From contig CM066037.1 in assembly GCA_033557465.1 (NCBI GenBank), positions 519,800,686 to 519,864,685 of the forward strand: DNA of 64,000 bases, written 5' to 3'. Of the stretch, positions 11,190 through 21,656 are shown in pieces; position 1 is the stretch's first letter, and each line of letters opens with the position of its first letter. The stretch comes from Ichthyophis bannanicus (taxonomy: Eukaryota; Chordata; Amphibia; Gymnophiona; Ichthyophiidae). The notes under the pieces were generated by a model that ran no database searches, was not told the origin of the DNA, and saw only the letters and a program-made list of their open reading frames with translations. Made by a program: the position numbers and the translations under genes.

Positions 11190-12245
11190 ATGTCCCCAAG
11201 AGATAAACTACATGCATTCAAGCAGCCCTATTACTTCTCTACTCAATGTGTAGGACTTTTTGTTGGATCATTTGCTGTGAAAGGAAACCTTCCCTTGTAG
11301 CAAGCCCTCCTTTTTTTCTTTTGTTAAACGTGCATTCACCCTTTTCGTCTGCTGAGGCAAAATTACAAAATAATCCTCAGTATACTCAATGATAAGATCA
11401 CAATTACGGGAATGATATATGAGTGGATTAATGGTAACTTAACTCAGGGTCCTGGACAATGTTCCCTCTAATTTTCTGTAGGCTGTGTGTGCATAAAATA
11501 TCAGCTGTGCAGCTTTTGAAGGAAGGTTAAATTTTTGTGCGCCACATAACGACACTCGGAGTTATATTCTTTAAAATTTGATTACACGTCAGAATACAGT
11601 ATGTACACCACATTGATTGCACTAGAAAATATTGTAGAACTTGTGAAAACCCCGTAAATACACAACAGCTTTTAAATTTTAAGACGTCTGTGTTTTCTAT
11701 CAGAATCAGAACCGTAATTTTTGTGCGCTCTGTTGTAAAGTATGTGCGTTCTCTCGGTGAGGTGTGTGCACGCGCACAGCTTAGAGGGAACAGTGGTCCT
11801 GGAATCCCAGCTGCAGCTCACCCATGTTTCTTCCAAAATGCACAGCAATCCTGTATCTCTGTCATCACGCTAACTTAAAGCCATGCTGTCTTAATAAGAT
11901 GAAATACCGTGGTCATCAGACTCAAGGAATCCGCTGAGTCTTCTACTTCTCACTGCTCAAAATCATTCTCAATGTGTGCTATTGTCCAAAAAGACATACT
12001 CCAATTAATTGTGATTGTATTATTGAGCATACTGAGGATTATTTTGTAATTTTGCTTCAGTGGATTAAAAGGGTGAGTGCACTCTTTTAACAAAAGAAAA
12101 AAGGAAGGTCTGCTACGAGAGAGGGAAGGTTCCCTTTCACGGCAAATGATCTGACAAAAAGTCCTACACATTGAGTAGAGAAGTATGAATTCTCTAGAGT
12201 TTGAATGCATGTAGTTTATCTCTTGGGGACATATAGTCTTATATG
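11190..12245. repeat. Large inverted repeat, about 240-bp arms
   Basis: Sequence 11190-11430 recurs in reverse complement at about 11990-12245. For example TATGTCCCCAAGAGATAAAC at 11190 pairs with GTTTATCTCTTGGGGACATA near 12210, and ATTACAAAATAATCCTCAG pairs with its complement near 12030. Identity is high but not perfect. The spacer holds an independent hAT MITE (11457-11795); without it the spacer would be about 210 bp. It could be a foldback transposon or two head-to-head copies of an unknown repeat. Confidence 0.65.
11457..11795. mobile_element. hAT-type MITE with 8-bp target duplication
   Basis: The ends are CAATGTTCCCTCTAA and, in reverse complement, CACTGTTCCCTCTAAGCTG. The element is flanked by perfect 8-bp duplications GTCCTGGA (11449-11456 and 11796-11803). 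Eight-bp duplications and CA(R)TG-type ends are hAT hallmarks. No transposase is present; the interior includes GT-rich and AT-rich stretches. Confidence 0.8.
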
Positions 12246-12745
12246 GATAGTACCAACAGACTGCAATCCCCTTTCTGTGATCTCTCTATTTCCCCTAACG
12301 TACTACTTGACCAAAAGCAGTGGCTTATGTAAACAGGCATGTGTACTTGAAGGTATGAATGGATGATGGGCAGCTTTTCAATGTCCAGGGAGGTAGCCCT
12401 AAGACTGGCAGTGGAAGCGGCTATAGCTGAGGCAGTGTACTGATTCTGCTAGGTACGTGGACTGGTTTGCCAGTAGCAGAAAGCAATGTAATTTGATGCT
12501 TCATGTGGTTAGGATGTATTTGCTATCGGGCAAGCCTGGGTTGTTAAGGTTAAAAGTTAAATTTGAAGCCTTCTAGAGAGAGGTTACTTAGTAGATACCA
12601 CACACTGAAGGTGACCCAATATCTACCAGCCCAGACTACTGTTCTCAAATGCCCAGCAAGTTTAAAATTCTTAACTGGACAGATGCTGATTCTCCCATGC
12701 AGCTCAATACTGTCTATCACCAAGCCAGTACCATAGAGCTCAGAA
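12246..12745. other. No recognisable feature
   Basis: Intermediate base composition, no convincing frame. The end next to 12750 may be unrecognised DIRS sequence, since a recombinase remnant follows on the minus strand. Confidence 0.3.
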
Positions 12746-12749
12746 CTGT

Positions 12750-13310
12750 ATGACATCGACAGCACTAGAATGTGGTTTTGGGAAGAAGGTTGGTAAAGCA
12801 ATGGCTTGATTAATGTGGAAGTCTGAGAGAAACTTTAAGTAAAAACCTAGGATGCGTAGGAAGACTCACGATTGAGGAAGGATTGGGTATGTGGGGGATA
12901 GAGCACTAAGGCTTGTATTTCTCTAGTTCTTCTAGCTGAAGTAATTGCAATCAAAAGGTTTTTCAGGATAGAATCTTAGAGACACAAAAACTACAGAGAT
13001 TACCTTTTGAAACTTTGAGTTTAGGACCACATTTGGATCTCAAGCTGGAACTGATGAGTGGATTGGGACAGTGTCAGTCCTTTCATGAAATAAAAACCAA
13101 AGGATGGAATGAAATTAAATTCTCTAATTTGATGATGAGCAGCAATTGCAGTGAGATGGAAATAGACTGAATTAGTCTTCAAACCATGGTTAGAGAGCCA
13201 TGAGGTATTGGAGGTAGAAGAGGTGGTGTAGACATGACACTGTCTACTCAATGTGCTGAACAAACGAAGCAGTAGGTTCATATGACAGGAACCAGGCTCT
13301 TTATTATAAC
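12750..13310 (-). pseudogene. DIRS-like tyrosine recombinase remnant
   Basis: On the minus strand, 13310 to 13020 encodes SNTSWLSNHGLKTNSVYFHL, then TAIAAHHQIREF and MKGLTLSQSTHQFQLEIQ. This matches the N-terminal, DNA-binding half of DIRS recombinases. It continues in other frames with an ITSARRT-like block near 12915 and a block close to HINQAIALPTFFPKPHSS near 12790, comparable to FHIIQEVVLPTYFPKPHSS in the copy at 1-585. The catalytic HxxR/Tyr part is lost. Several frameshifts are present. Confidence 0.6.
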
Positions 13311-14030
13311 AAAACCCCAATGTGTTTCGGCCCTGGGGCCTTCCTCAGGGGGTGCAAAACCTCAAGATAAGAATAGAAATAGATACAAGAAATCATATCA
13401 AAGAAATAATAAAACCCAATACACATACATAAAATAATTCTTAGTTGGAACAAAGTCCTAATGTGTGTGTATATATACACATGCATAAAACACCATAAAT
13501 AAAGGGAACAAAAAGTTCCACTTAAAATACAAAAATACAATTTTTAATTAAATAATTAAAAGAAATTACTAACTTTAATAAATAACTAAATGTATATATA
13601 AAATCATATGAATGAATAAATAAATTAGTGATCAAACAGATAAAGCCATGTAGTATATATAAAAAAAGGGAAATAAAACAATCATAACCATGAGAAACCA
13701 AAAACAGGGGGGAGAGGAGGACTGAAGGAATAACGGACAATCAGAATACCTGAAACAGTGATATCCAAGAAATCTTGAAGTTGTATCAGTTCTTGGTTTT
13801 GCTATTACTTCAAAAAAGAGCAGTTTTAAATAAATATTTCAGGAACTGAAACCTATAAAAACAAAAATATGAATATACCTGCAGTATGGAGAACAGAACC
13901 CAAAACATATGTATTTATAACAATTCCACAGGGAGAAGATTAATAGTTAAAATCATTACAAAAACTCTGAAATACTAAATCTACATCAAGCAGGTGGGAG
14001 GGGAAGGCTGAGAGAAGCAAAACATAAGTA
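13311..14030. other. AT-rich sequence with a conserved-looking GC hairpin
   Basis: At 13319-13350 the sequence TGTTTCGGCCCTGGGGCC, then TTCCTCAGGG, looks like a known interspersed-repeat motif: a GGCCCTGGGGCC hairpin after TTTCG. I cannot name its family. The remainder is AT-rich with a short TG/TA microsatellite at about 13460-13482 and no coding signal. Confidence 0.35.
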
Positions 14031-14034
14031 CCTA

Positions 14035-14475
14035 GCAGTTTCCCCAAAAGACACAGGTTCCACAATGCTTGTATTGGGTCAAGTGGTGATATCCTGGGTC
14101 CCTTTTAATAATGGTTTATGGACCTTTCTTCCAGGAACTTGTCCAAACCTTTTTTAAACCCAGCTACACTAACAGCCTTTACTACATCCTCCGGTAACAA
14201 ATTCCAGAGTTTGCTTACACGTTGAGTGAAAAAATATTTTCTCTTACTAGTCTTAAATAGTTTACCCTGTAGCTTCATTGCATGTCCCCTAGTCTCTCTA
14301 TATTCTGATGATGTAAACAATTGATCTATGTTTGCCCGTTCCAGTCCATTCATTTATTTATAGATCTCTATCATATCTCCCCTCAGCCATCTCTTTTCCA
14401 GGTTGAAGAGCCCTAACATTTCAGCCTCTCTTCATAAGGGTATCCTTCCATCCCTTTACCATTTTGAATAGGTCA
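14035..14475 (-). pseudogene. CR1 LINE 3' fragment
   Basis: The minus-strand frame 14353-14105 encodes MNGLERANIDQLFTSSEYRE, then [20 protein letters not shown] and [19 protein letters not shown]. This is the extreme C-terminus of the same CR1 family as the copies at 21.7-26.6 and 38.5-41.1 kb. The terminal TTATGTTCTTATG tail is absent, so the fragment is truncated at both ends. Confidence 0.85.
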
Positions 14476-14509
14476 CCAGTGCCTAGAGTTCACCGATTTC
14501 TTGCCATAC

Positions 14510-14740
14510 TTTTATGGTAATGGGCCATATGGTCTTCCAGGTGAGATGCTTTGCTGTCCACTAGATCCAAAGGAGGCAGCATAAGCTGAGCAAGGATAAT
14601 TAGATACTAGGCTGGAAAAGGGTCCTAGAGCAGAGGTTTTATGTCCATGAGGATGGATGGAAAGTGGCTTGCCTTCAACATGCTTATGGTAGGCTGCACT
14701 AGCAGAAAGATGAAGACGGAGGGTCATTTTGAAGCCTGAT
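14510..14740 (-). pseudogene. Possible DIRS recombinase fragment
   Basis: The minus-strand frame contains LRLHLSASAAYHKHVEGKPL followed by SIHPHG. This resembles the segment 'VHLSAISAYH..GKP..IHP' of DIRS recombinases. The match is short and the rest of the frame is unlike the family, so the call is tentative. Confidence 0.4.
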
Positions 14741-14745
14741 ACTGA

Positions 14746-14835
14746 GATTGATTGATTGATTTAGACATACTTGTATACCACCTTTATCCTACAATCAAAG
14801 TGGTTACATCACATCACAATTGGGTTACATGCCAA
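14746..14835 (-). repeat. L2-type LINE tail
   Basis: Read on the minus strand this is a TGTAACCACTTTGATTGTAG-like block, then AAAGGTGGTATACAAGTATG and a tail of ATCA repeats (TGATTGATTGATT on plus). This is the usual 3' end of an L2-clade element. Confidence 0.55.
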
Positions 14836-15552
14836 AGATAGGAGGAGGCTTGTGGTACTGGGCGGGGTGGGAATTGTCTTGGTTAACTGTAGTTCAGTAG
14901 GTGACATGAGTCTAGTTTCAAACCAGTATGAATTTCCTGGGGATGGTTCTTGGCTCCCAGAATAACTGACTATTCAAGAACAGGCAGATGGTTTACTAAA
15001 TGCAGTGAGCTTTGGAGGCTCCTGAGACTGATGTAGCAGACATCCAGAGTGCAGTGTCAGAAGCCTGATGTTGGCGGGAAACTGGTTGTTCACTGACGGG
15101 GATAGTAGGCAAGAGAACCACATTGAGGGTCCAGTAAGGTGAGACTGGGATCAGCTGAGTCCCATACTGTGATTTTCTGATGCACTCTGTACACAGAGGG
15201 AAAGAGCAAATGCATAGAAAAGTCCCCCCCCCCTTTTCAGGAGATAGCAAACATGAGCTGTCTGAGTGTATGGAACAAAGAATTCTGCATTGTCCAGAGT
15301 GGGAACAGGGTAGGTTCTACTAGTTAAAGAGGGAATGGACGATAGGAATCCAGCTGTCAGTTAAGCAAGTCCTCAGTTTGAGCTCCTCTGGCAAATGATC
15401 TGACACCTGGCCTGTGTGATCAACCTCCATTTGAGCAGTTTATTTTGCTTCTCAACACAAATGAAGAGGAGTATGAGCTACCTTGCTTTTGACATAAAAC
15501 ATTGCCAACTGCTTGAATAAAGTTTTCTCCCATAGCCAGAGTCCAAAGGTTT
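14836..15552. other. No recognisable feature
   Basis: No frame with family resemblance. A homopolymer C run is at about 15226. The bases before 15553 abut the RTE tail. Confidence 0.35.
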
Positions 15553-16215
15553 GTTGTTGTTAAGTGCCGTTGAGTCGGAGTCGACTCATGGCGACCCTCT
15601 GGATAGCTATCCTAAATTGTGTTCGGTCTTCAGTCAGGCGGCTCATTGTTGATAGACTGGTACCCGTAGCTGCTGTTGTATCAATCCATCTCATTGCTGG
15701 CCTTCCTCTTTTGCGTTGACCTTCTATCTTGCCAAGCATGATGTCTTTCTCTAATGATCTCTCTCTTCGCATGATGTGTCCAGAGTATGAAAGTCGAAGT
15801 CTTGTCATCTGAGTTTCTAAAGAAAGCTTAGGTTTGATCTCCTCTAGTACCGACTGGTTTGTTCTTCGGGCAGTCCATGGTATACACAGTATTTGCTGCC
15901 AGCGCCATAATTCAAAGGCATCAGTTTTCTTCCTGTCTATCTTTTTCACTGTCCAGCTTTCACATCCATATGATGTTATTGAAAATACCATGGCTTGAAC
16001 AAGTTGAATCTTTGTATGGAGAGAGACATCTCTGCTCTTGAGAATCTTATCTAGGTCTTTCATAGACATTTTGCCAAGGGCAATGCATCGTCTGGTTTCT
16101 TGACTGCTTGTTGCTTCTTTAGTGATAGTTGATCCAAGTAGGTTAAAGTTGTTCACGATTTCAGTTTCTTCTCCTTCAACGATGAAACTGTTGATTATGC
16201 CAGTTGTCATGATAT
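15553..16215 (-). pseudogene. BovB-like RTE LINE 3' fragment
   Basis: A 5'-truncated RTE inserted on the minus strand; its CAA-repeat tail (TTGTTGTTG on plus) is at about 15553. The frame 16210-15560 encodes MTTGIINSFIVEGEETEIVN, then NFNLLGSTITKEATSSQE, CESWTVKKIDRKKTDAFELW and PWTARRTNQSVLEEIKPKLS. This is the region after the reverse transcriptase, ending in MSRLRLNGT. It is open for the whole insertion, although the frame that continues upstream to 16441 is flanking DNA, not RTE. It is close to the copies at 54.6-56.0 kb and 7.1-9.7 kb. Confidence 0.85.
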
Positions 16216-16439
16216 AATAGAAAATCACCCTGAGTTTGGGAAACTGATGTGAAGAGCTCACTTCTGAGTTGTGCAGAATCCTTGAGTGTGCAAATGGACA
16301 TTTGCACCCTATATATACAGCAATTCCTTCAGATAGGTTAGCTTTGCACATACCATGACAGTAATAAACTGCACTCCTAAGCCAGGGTATGTAATGTATG
16401 ATCTCAGACTTTAGCACAATGAAAGCATTACAGTAAACC
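16216..16439. other. Short unique-looking gap
   Basis: No recognisable element between the truncated RTE and the old LINE fragment that starts at about 16440. Confidence 0.3.
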
Positions 16440-16754
16440 AAAGTTTCCTTCTGGAGGTCATAAGATACCTGTATCGGTAACTTGTCAAGCTTTTCTTAGA
16501 AATTGCTGCTAATTAGGCCTGTAGCTCCCAATACAATGGCAAATATTTGTCTTTCTGACACATTTTCTTGGTCTGACTGCATTTCTTGGTACTTGAGGAC
16601 CACCTGTCTCCTTACACTTTTGCAGAATAACTGCTTGACAGACACCTCTACCAATGCCATTCTGCTGTGTTTTCCCCATTACTATTATGTCAGCACCCAG
16701 TTTGTTGCAGTGGGATGTCCTAAGTGGTGATAACCTCTTCATTTTCTGTAACTC
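16440..16754 (-). pseudogene. Old LINE C-terminal fragment, restriction-like endonuclease type suspected
   Basis: The minus-strand translation across frameshifts gives KYQEMQSD near 16590, then FAIVLGATGLISSNF and KLDKLPIQVSYDLQKET (16530-16445). It is paralogous to 48560-49190, which also carries an upstream zinc-finger-like block and a PD..ALIIEV motif. That order suggests a LINE with a C-terminal restriction-like endonuclease (R2/NeSL-like). The fragment is cut at 16757 by the TIR transposon and continues at 20679 to about 20760. Confidence 0.5.
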
Positions 16755-16799
16755 TTAGGGGTATGTTTACTAAACTGTCTTAATGTGCGCTCTGCGACG

Positions 16800-16880
16800 T
16801 TATCGCGTGATAAGGTACCTTATCGCGTGATGATGGCACTTTTTAAGGCGCACAGGTACCATATCGCGCGATAATGAGCA
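16800..16880. repeat. Subterminal palindromes of TIR element 1
   Basis: TTATCGCGTGATAAGGTACC runs into TTATCGCGTGATGATGG and contains the 16-bp palindrome GATAAGGTACCTTATC. ATCGCG recurs near 16863 and again close to the right end (near 20561). Such subterminal repeats usually bind transposase in DNA transposons; that role is inferred here. Confidence 0.55.
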
Positions 16881-17947
16881 CTGAAGGCGGGGAAAGGCTC
16901 CCGGAGGGCGGAGGAAGGCTCCCCAGGGGCGGAGAGAAGGGGTCAATGGGTGGAGAGTGGGAGGGAGAGGCTCCCTGCACACCAACGCTGTGAAATCCGA
17001 GGCTCAAAACTAACGCCAGTGAAACCCTGGCGTTAGAGCTGATTTAAAGGGAAAAGAAACCATTTCTGTCAGCAATGTACAGCAAAACCAGGGCAACCTA
17101 CAAAATGTGATAAGTGTGATACATGTGCATGGAACAAAAGGGCAAATAAACATTGAAAATGAACAGCAGTAAATGTAAAAAAAACATAACCAAGCTGGGC
17201 AATAGTGATAGCAATGGGAAACATCAAAAAACACTCCCAAGAAAGCTCCAAAAAAACGATATGAATTTTGGAAGGGTCTATGCTCTGTTCCCATACAAAG
17301 TGAATGAGCCCACAGTGAAATTGCGCTGCACAGGGTTTCCAACCCCATTGGCCAGGTGTCCTATGGCATGCACATGTTCTGCAACAGTAGGGTGGGCATG
17401 TTGGAATGGGAAACTGGACAGATGCTGGAAAAGGGGACACAGAGGGCCTCAGGCGGCACATGCAGCGGTGCAGCTGGCCCACAGTGTGGACTAGGGTGAT
17501 GCCTAGCTGGCCCATAGGAATGCTGAAACAGTAGAGCAGCCAGACAGCAACTGCTGAGGGCCCAACATGGGCACAAGTGTGCTTCCCACGGTGTCACAGG
17601 GGATAGTACCCAGCAGGTCCCCCCAATGGCACGGGACATTGGCAGACGGTGGTGGGGGGAAGCGTGGACAGCTATGCAGGCACCCCTACCCCAGAACCCG
17701 CACCATAGGCAGCCACCTACCTGCACACTGGATGGCCTGAGACTGCGCTCCACCAGCACCACCAGCAGAAGGGCATGTCAGCATGGTGGCAGAGGGATAC
17801 TGGTGGTGGAGGGGGCAGTGGCAGCTGCCCAGAGCAGACCGTGGCCTAGCTCTGTGTAGGTGGGTGCCATGCATTGCAACAGAAAGGCCCTGTCTGACGA
17901 ACAGTCATGGCATCAGCAGGGAATGCACTGTCTCTGTGGCAACACAG

Positions 17948-18012
17948 TGGTGCAGTGCACACAGCCAGTGTGTTCAGAAGCAGAAGGGCACAGGTTCAAG
18001 TCCCAGCTGTGG
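17948..18012 (+). repeat. tRNA-like module, class a, in element 1
   Basis: The A-box-like TGGTGCAGTGC (17948) is followed 45 bases later by a perfect pol III B box GGTTCAAGTCC (17993-18003). The same module occurs four times in element 2. I could not fold a complete cloverleaf by eye, so this is tRNA-like, not a tRNA gene. Confidence 0.5.
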
Positions 18013-18161
18013 TTCCTGCCAACCTAGTCCCCATATTTTACCCATTACTAAAACGTGCTAATACAGACAGAACCTTTATTGCAGATGACGTAAACATGCC
18101 CAAGACACCTACATTTTACCCTACAGAACACAGACACCATAAACCTGCGCATACCCTAGAG

Positions 18162-18352
18162 CAGAGTCTCCCAAATACAGCCCTGGGGCCAAACACCATT
18201 CAGGTTCCATGCTGCCTCTAATAAAGATGCCTGTGCTGCATTTCTATGCGCCACCCCCATGGTATGCAGATGTATCTCATGCATATTCATGAGGGACAGC
18301 ATGAAAACCCGAACAGTGTTTGGCACACCAGGACTGGAGTTGGGAACCTCTG
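18162..18352. mobile_element. Decayed hAT MITE embedded in element 1
   Basis: The ends are CAGAGTCTCCCAAATACAG and, in reverse complement, CAGAGGTTCCCAACTCCAG. An internal inverted stem lies around CATGCATATTCATGAGGGAC. The flanks CCCTAGAG and CCGTAAAG match at 6 of 8 positions, as expected for an aged hAT target duplication. It resembles the well-preserved MITE at 53224-53415. It is also present in element 2 (35310-35502), so it was part of their ancestor. Confidence 0.6.
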
Positions 18353-19952
18353 CCGTAAAGCAGCAGCCAACAAGGGCAGACACACCTGCACGCACGAGCT
18401 CCATTATCCAATGCCTCCTGGAGAGGTAGGACATTGGGCCCTGCGTGCATCTCCCAATACTAGCACTTGCATACCTTAGCAATGCCATCCTAAACCTGGG
18501 AATACGGTACACAGCTATCAAAAGGTTGCTATGAATACTGGCAGATAGCAATTCCGATGTTAAGTACAATTGTCTGATTGAGCTGCATCATGGCAACCTT
18601 TCTGATGTCTGTGGAGTGTGCTACAGGTCTTGTGTCTGACAGTGTTTACCACCCTGGGGAGTGACCCCAACAGTATTGTGTACCATAGCCATGCCTGCAC
18701 TGTGCCCAGGACTGGTGGCCAGGGCTGCCAAACACCTCTATAGTTGTACAATGCTGGCATAGGTGTGGGAGTGTGTGTCTGTCTATCCAGTGTGTGGTGG
18801 CTACAAACACCCTCCACAGCCCACACTGCCAGCACTGTTGCCAGTATTGGCCTGCCAATGTGCATAATGAGGAGCAAGGTACCATGGGTATAGCCCGGAC
18901 AGGGTGGCCTGACCAGGATGCATCTGCACAGGGCATAGGGCATAGGGCAATGGCTCAGACATTGTAGTGCCCGGCCACCACCTGCACAGACAGGGTGGCC
19001 ACAGCATGTCCTGCTGGGAGTTCACTCTCACCCTGACTGAGCAGTGACCACGGCATGGCTAGGTTCCCCCATAGTGCCCTATAATATTTCTTTCATGTGA
19101 TATTTCTGGGTTCCCTTTTGGGGCCCAATCACTGACTTATCTGCTTGGTGTGTATGCTGACATCCCAGTTCTGGGTGCATGCATCTCCTCCAGGAACATG
19201 CCCTATGGACTAGCTAGCAGACTGTCTGCAGCTAGTATGTGTCTTGCTGGAACATCTTGGAGGGTGCAGTGGCTGCAGGAGAATATCAGATAGTGGTGGG
19301 GTGCAGCTGAGTATTTCCGGGCCTAATGTCTGTCTGCTATTGCTTTATAGATGGGTACAGAGCTGCATTGACTGCCCTGTAGGGTGTCTGTTCCCCAGCA
19401 GGACTGCGGTTGGTGGTCCCCTCTACTGCTGCCATTGCAGGGACGTAAAATGTGGATCTGTCGGTGGGAGACCCTGTTTCCCACTCTCAGCCCCAGAGGG
19501 TGGGTTGGGTGGTGGTACATAATCTGCCTATGTATCCATAAGGGTTAAACCTGACTGAGAATTACAGATGTATCCAAAGTGTTTCTGCAGGAACTACCTA
19601 TCTCACACACTAGCACTGCTGGGGACCTACAGCATGGCCTATTTCTGCCATGGAAGGTGCTGTGGACCTGGTGCTGGGTGCCCCACCGCACCCTCAGGGT
19701 GAGCACAGTACCCGCACAATGTGACGGTGTGTAGCTACTCTGTGCCAGTAACACACACGGTCAGTTCTCCCTACCAGGCCGAGGTGCTGTGGGGGTGCAT
19801 ACCCCATCTTGTGTTCATCTGTAGACAGCTGATTTGCATGCGCAGTGCATCATGGGTACGGGTGGCTAACCCTATCCTGGTGACCACAGCAGACTGTTTG
19901 TGTGGTGACGTGCAGTCCTTCTGCAGCCAGCCAGGGGCTTGCTAGCAGCTAT

Positions 19953-20022
19953 AGAGCTGTAGCCCACTGGTTACTTCACTGCCTGTGGAGCCAGAGGTCA
20001 TGGGTTCAAACCCACAGTGGGG
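19953..20022 (+). repeat. tRNA-like module, class b, in element 1
   Basis: A perfect A-box match TAGCCCACTGG (19960-19970) and a B box GGTTCAAACCC (20003-20013) have tRNA-like spacing. The sequence ACTGGTTACTTCACTGCC and the downstream CCCACAGTGGGG complete a tRNA-sized unit. It recurs in both orientations in element 2. Confidence 0.55.
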
Positions 20023-20106
20023 TTATTTGATAGGGCTGTCTTAAAGCATTATCTATTTTTAATGTACATTAGTGCTGCCAGCAAAAACACCCTCAGCGTA
20101 CTGTAC

Positions 20107-20290
20107 CCATAAGGTGCCTCAGAGGGCACTTTATAGGGCGCCCTATAGGGCACCTTATGGTTACCGTCCATATAAGGTGCACTATACAGTATCCTATGGA
20201 GCGACTTATAGGGTGCCGTGGCGGACAGTGCACTTTATAATATGCCCTATGGAGTGCCTTATAGGGTGCCTTATGCGGCACCTTAGGTTA
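20107..20290. repeat. Cluster of nested palindromes based on ATAAGGTGCC
   Basis: CCATAAGGTGCC (20107-20118) pairs with GGCACCTTATGG (20149-20160) around a 16-bp perfect palindrome TATAGGGCGCCCTATA (20132-20147). Further ATAAGGTGC, TATAGGGTGCC and CCTTATAGGGTGCCTTAT units follow to 20290. Similar but rearranged clusters are in element 2 (about 41275-41340 and 41920-42060). Confidence 0.65.
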
Positions 20291-20400
20291 CGGCACGTGA
20301 GGGTGTGTTTGCTGGCAGCAATTAATAAAATACAATTAAGGTGCCACAGGAAACAATACTTACATGTCAAAGCTGATGCCTCAGCCAGCCTTAAGTATTA

Positions 20401-20470
20401 GGCACACTGGGGATCGAACTCATGACCCCTGTATCAGTCAGTGTATTAACCATTGTGGTACACCTCTGTT
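20401..20470 (-). repeat. tRNA-like module, class c, in element 1
   Basis: Read on the minus strand: GTACCACAATGGTTAATACA (A-box region), then CAGGGGTCATGAGTTCGATC and CCC (B box AGTTCGATCCC). Related modules are at 41771-41840 and 42168-42236 in element 2, the first with a perfect A box TAGCACAATGG. Confidence 0.55.
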
Positions 20471-20678
20471 TCAATGTTTGCATGTCTGGGCACCTACTTA
20501 GGATTACCACGCGTTAACGCGCTTAGCGGTGCTTTGCACGATAATGTGAGCAGCAGCGCACATTATCGCGCGATACTCCCGTTTTGCTGCTTTAAGACTG
20601 AAATGCCCACTCCTTTTATGGCAGCCTGCACACTATCGCCAGGCGCACATTAAGACGGTTTAGTAAACATACCCCTTA

Positions 20679-20760
20679 GGCTTGTGACACCAGTGCTTTT
20701 ATAGTACAGTGATAAACGCTTGTCAACATTAGTGGCACCCTTGCATTTTAGGTATGTTGT
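20679..20760 (-). pseudogene. Continuation of the old LINE interrupted by element 1
   Basis: Sequence right of the TTA duplication (GGCTTGTGACACCAGTGCTT) aligns with GGTCATGATCCCAGTGCTTT at 48895-48914, directly after the point where the left part stops aligning. This shows that 16440-16754 and 20679 onward were one fragment. Confidence 0.55.
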
Positions 20761-20929
20761 GTGTGGTATCTTGAGAAATAATTGGAAATATTCCAGCTAT
20801 ATATTGTCATAATTTAATAGTATGTTCAAAGATATACAACAAAAAAAAGATGTCTGTACAACTTAGATGTAGTAATTTCTGAGGGAGGAAAAAACCCCAG
20901 AAGCTGATCTGAACAGGATTAATGGCACC

Positions 20930-21315
20930 CTTCACTAATATTTGGTTGCACAACCCTTGGCAGTGATGACAGGCTCCAAATGTTTCTTATAGCCATCTGT
21001 AAGTTTCTTATATCTGTCTGCTGGTAGTTTCTTCCACTCTTCAACTGTGATTTGTTCCAGTTCATGAATGTTTCCAGGATTCCTTTTACCAATGGCAGAT
21101 TTCAGCTCTTTCCAAAGGTTCTTGACTGGCTCGAGATCAGGACTCGCTGCTGACCAGTTTAAAAAACAGTACATTTGTTCCTTTTTAACCATTCTTTTGT
21201 ACATTTTGGATGTATGTTTTGGGTCATTGTCCTGCTGGAGGACCCATGACCTTCATCCCAGACCTAGCTTTCTGATACGAGGTAGCACATTTTGCTCCAA
21301 AATACCTTGGTAGTC
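20930..21315 (-). pseudogene. Tc1/mariner transposase C-terminal remnant
   Basis: The minus-strand frame 21204-20935 reads LNWSAASPDLEPVKNLWKEL followed by KSAIGKR, then LEQITVEEWKKLPADRYKKL and HLEPVITAKGCATKY. This is the end of the Tc1 DDE catalytic domain: W..A.SPDL.P.EN.W, with Asp replaced by Glu or lost in places. Upstream, in another frame, GPPAGQ/DPKHTS-like sequence lies near 21215-21250. Inverted repeats of the full transposon were not found, so this is a fragment. Confidence 0.75.
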
Positions 21316-21656
21316 CTCTAACTTCATGATTTCTTTAATATTACTACTACTACTGAACATTTCTATAGTGCTACAAGACATCTGCAGCGCTTCACAGATG
21401 CTTGTAAAAGACTGTCCCTGCTTATCAGAGCTTACGATCTAGTCAAGACAGACAACACAGCTGTAGACATGACATACAGTTAGGGGGAACGGTAAGGAAA
21501 CACAAAAGAGAGCAGGTGAGTCAAGATCCAAAAGCAGCAGCGAAGAATCTTCAGCCTGGATTTGAAAATGGGCAGAAGGTGCCTGAGGCACAGACTCAGG
21601 TAGTTTGTTCCAGGAATAAGGAACAGCAAGGTGAAAGGAGTGAACTCTGGAGTTAG
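21316..21656 (-). repeat. Unclassified interspersed repeat
   Basis: It starts with a TACTAC run, then GAACATTTCTATAGTGCTAC, AGCGCTTCACAGATGC and CTGTCCCTGCTTATCAGAGC. Such 'ATAGYGCTAC..GCAGCGC' tails are common in amphibian and fish repeats, but I cannot assign a family. The minus-strand phrase FLIPGTNYLSLCLRH (about 21630-21590) hints at LINE coding sequence. Confidence 0.4.

Larger units (their letters stand above)
16758..20675. mobile_element. TIR DNA transposon copy 1 (Harbinger-like, non-autonomous), 3.9 kb
   Basis: The termini are inverted repeats of about 33 bp with one mismatch. The left end starts GGGGTATGTTTACTAAACTG; the right end in reverse complement starts GGGGTATGTTTACTAAACCG. 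Both continue TCTTAATGTGCGC. The target duplication is TTA (16755-16757, 20676-20678). A paralogous empty site at about 48885-48905 confirms the boundaries. Three-bp TTA/TAA duplications and GG-rich ends fit PIF/Harbinger; this class assignment is inference. No transposase or Myb-like frame is visible. The interior holds three tRNA-like modules, a decayed hAT MITE, a palindrome cluster and subterminal palindromes around AAGGTACCTT. Copy 2 lies at 33129-42424. Confidence 0.8.

Noticed and set aside
17948..18012. True tRNA genes in the TIR elements
   Set aside because: Boxes A and B are present but I could not form a standard acceptor and anticodon stem by eye, and the units are embedded in transposons.
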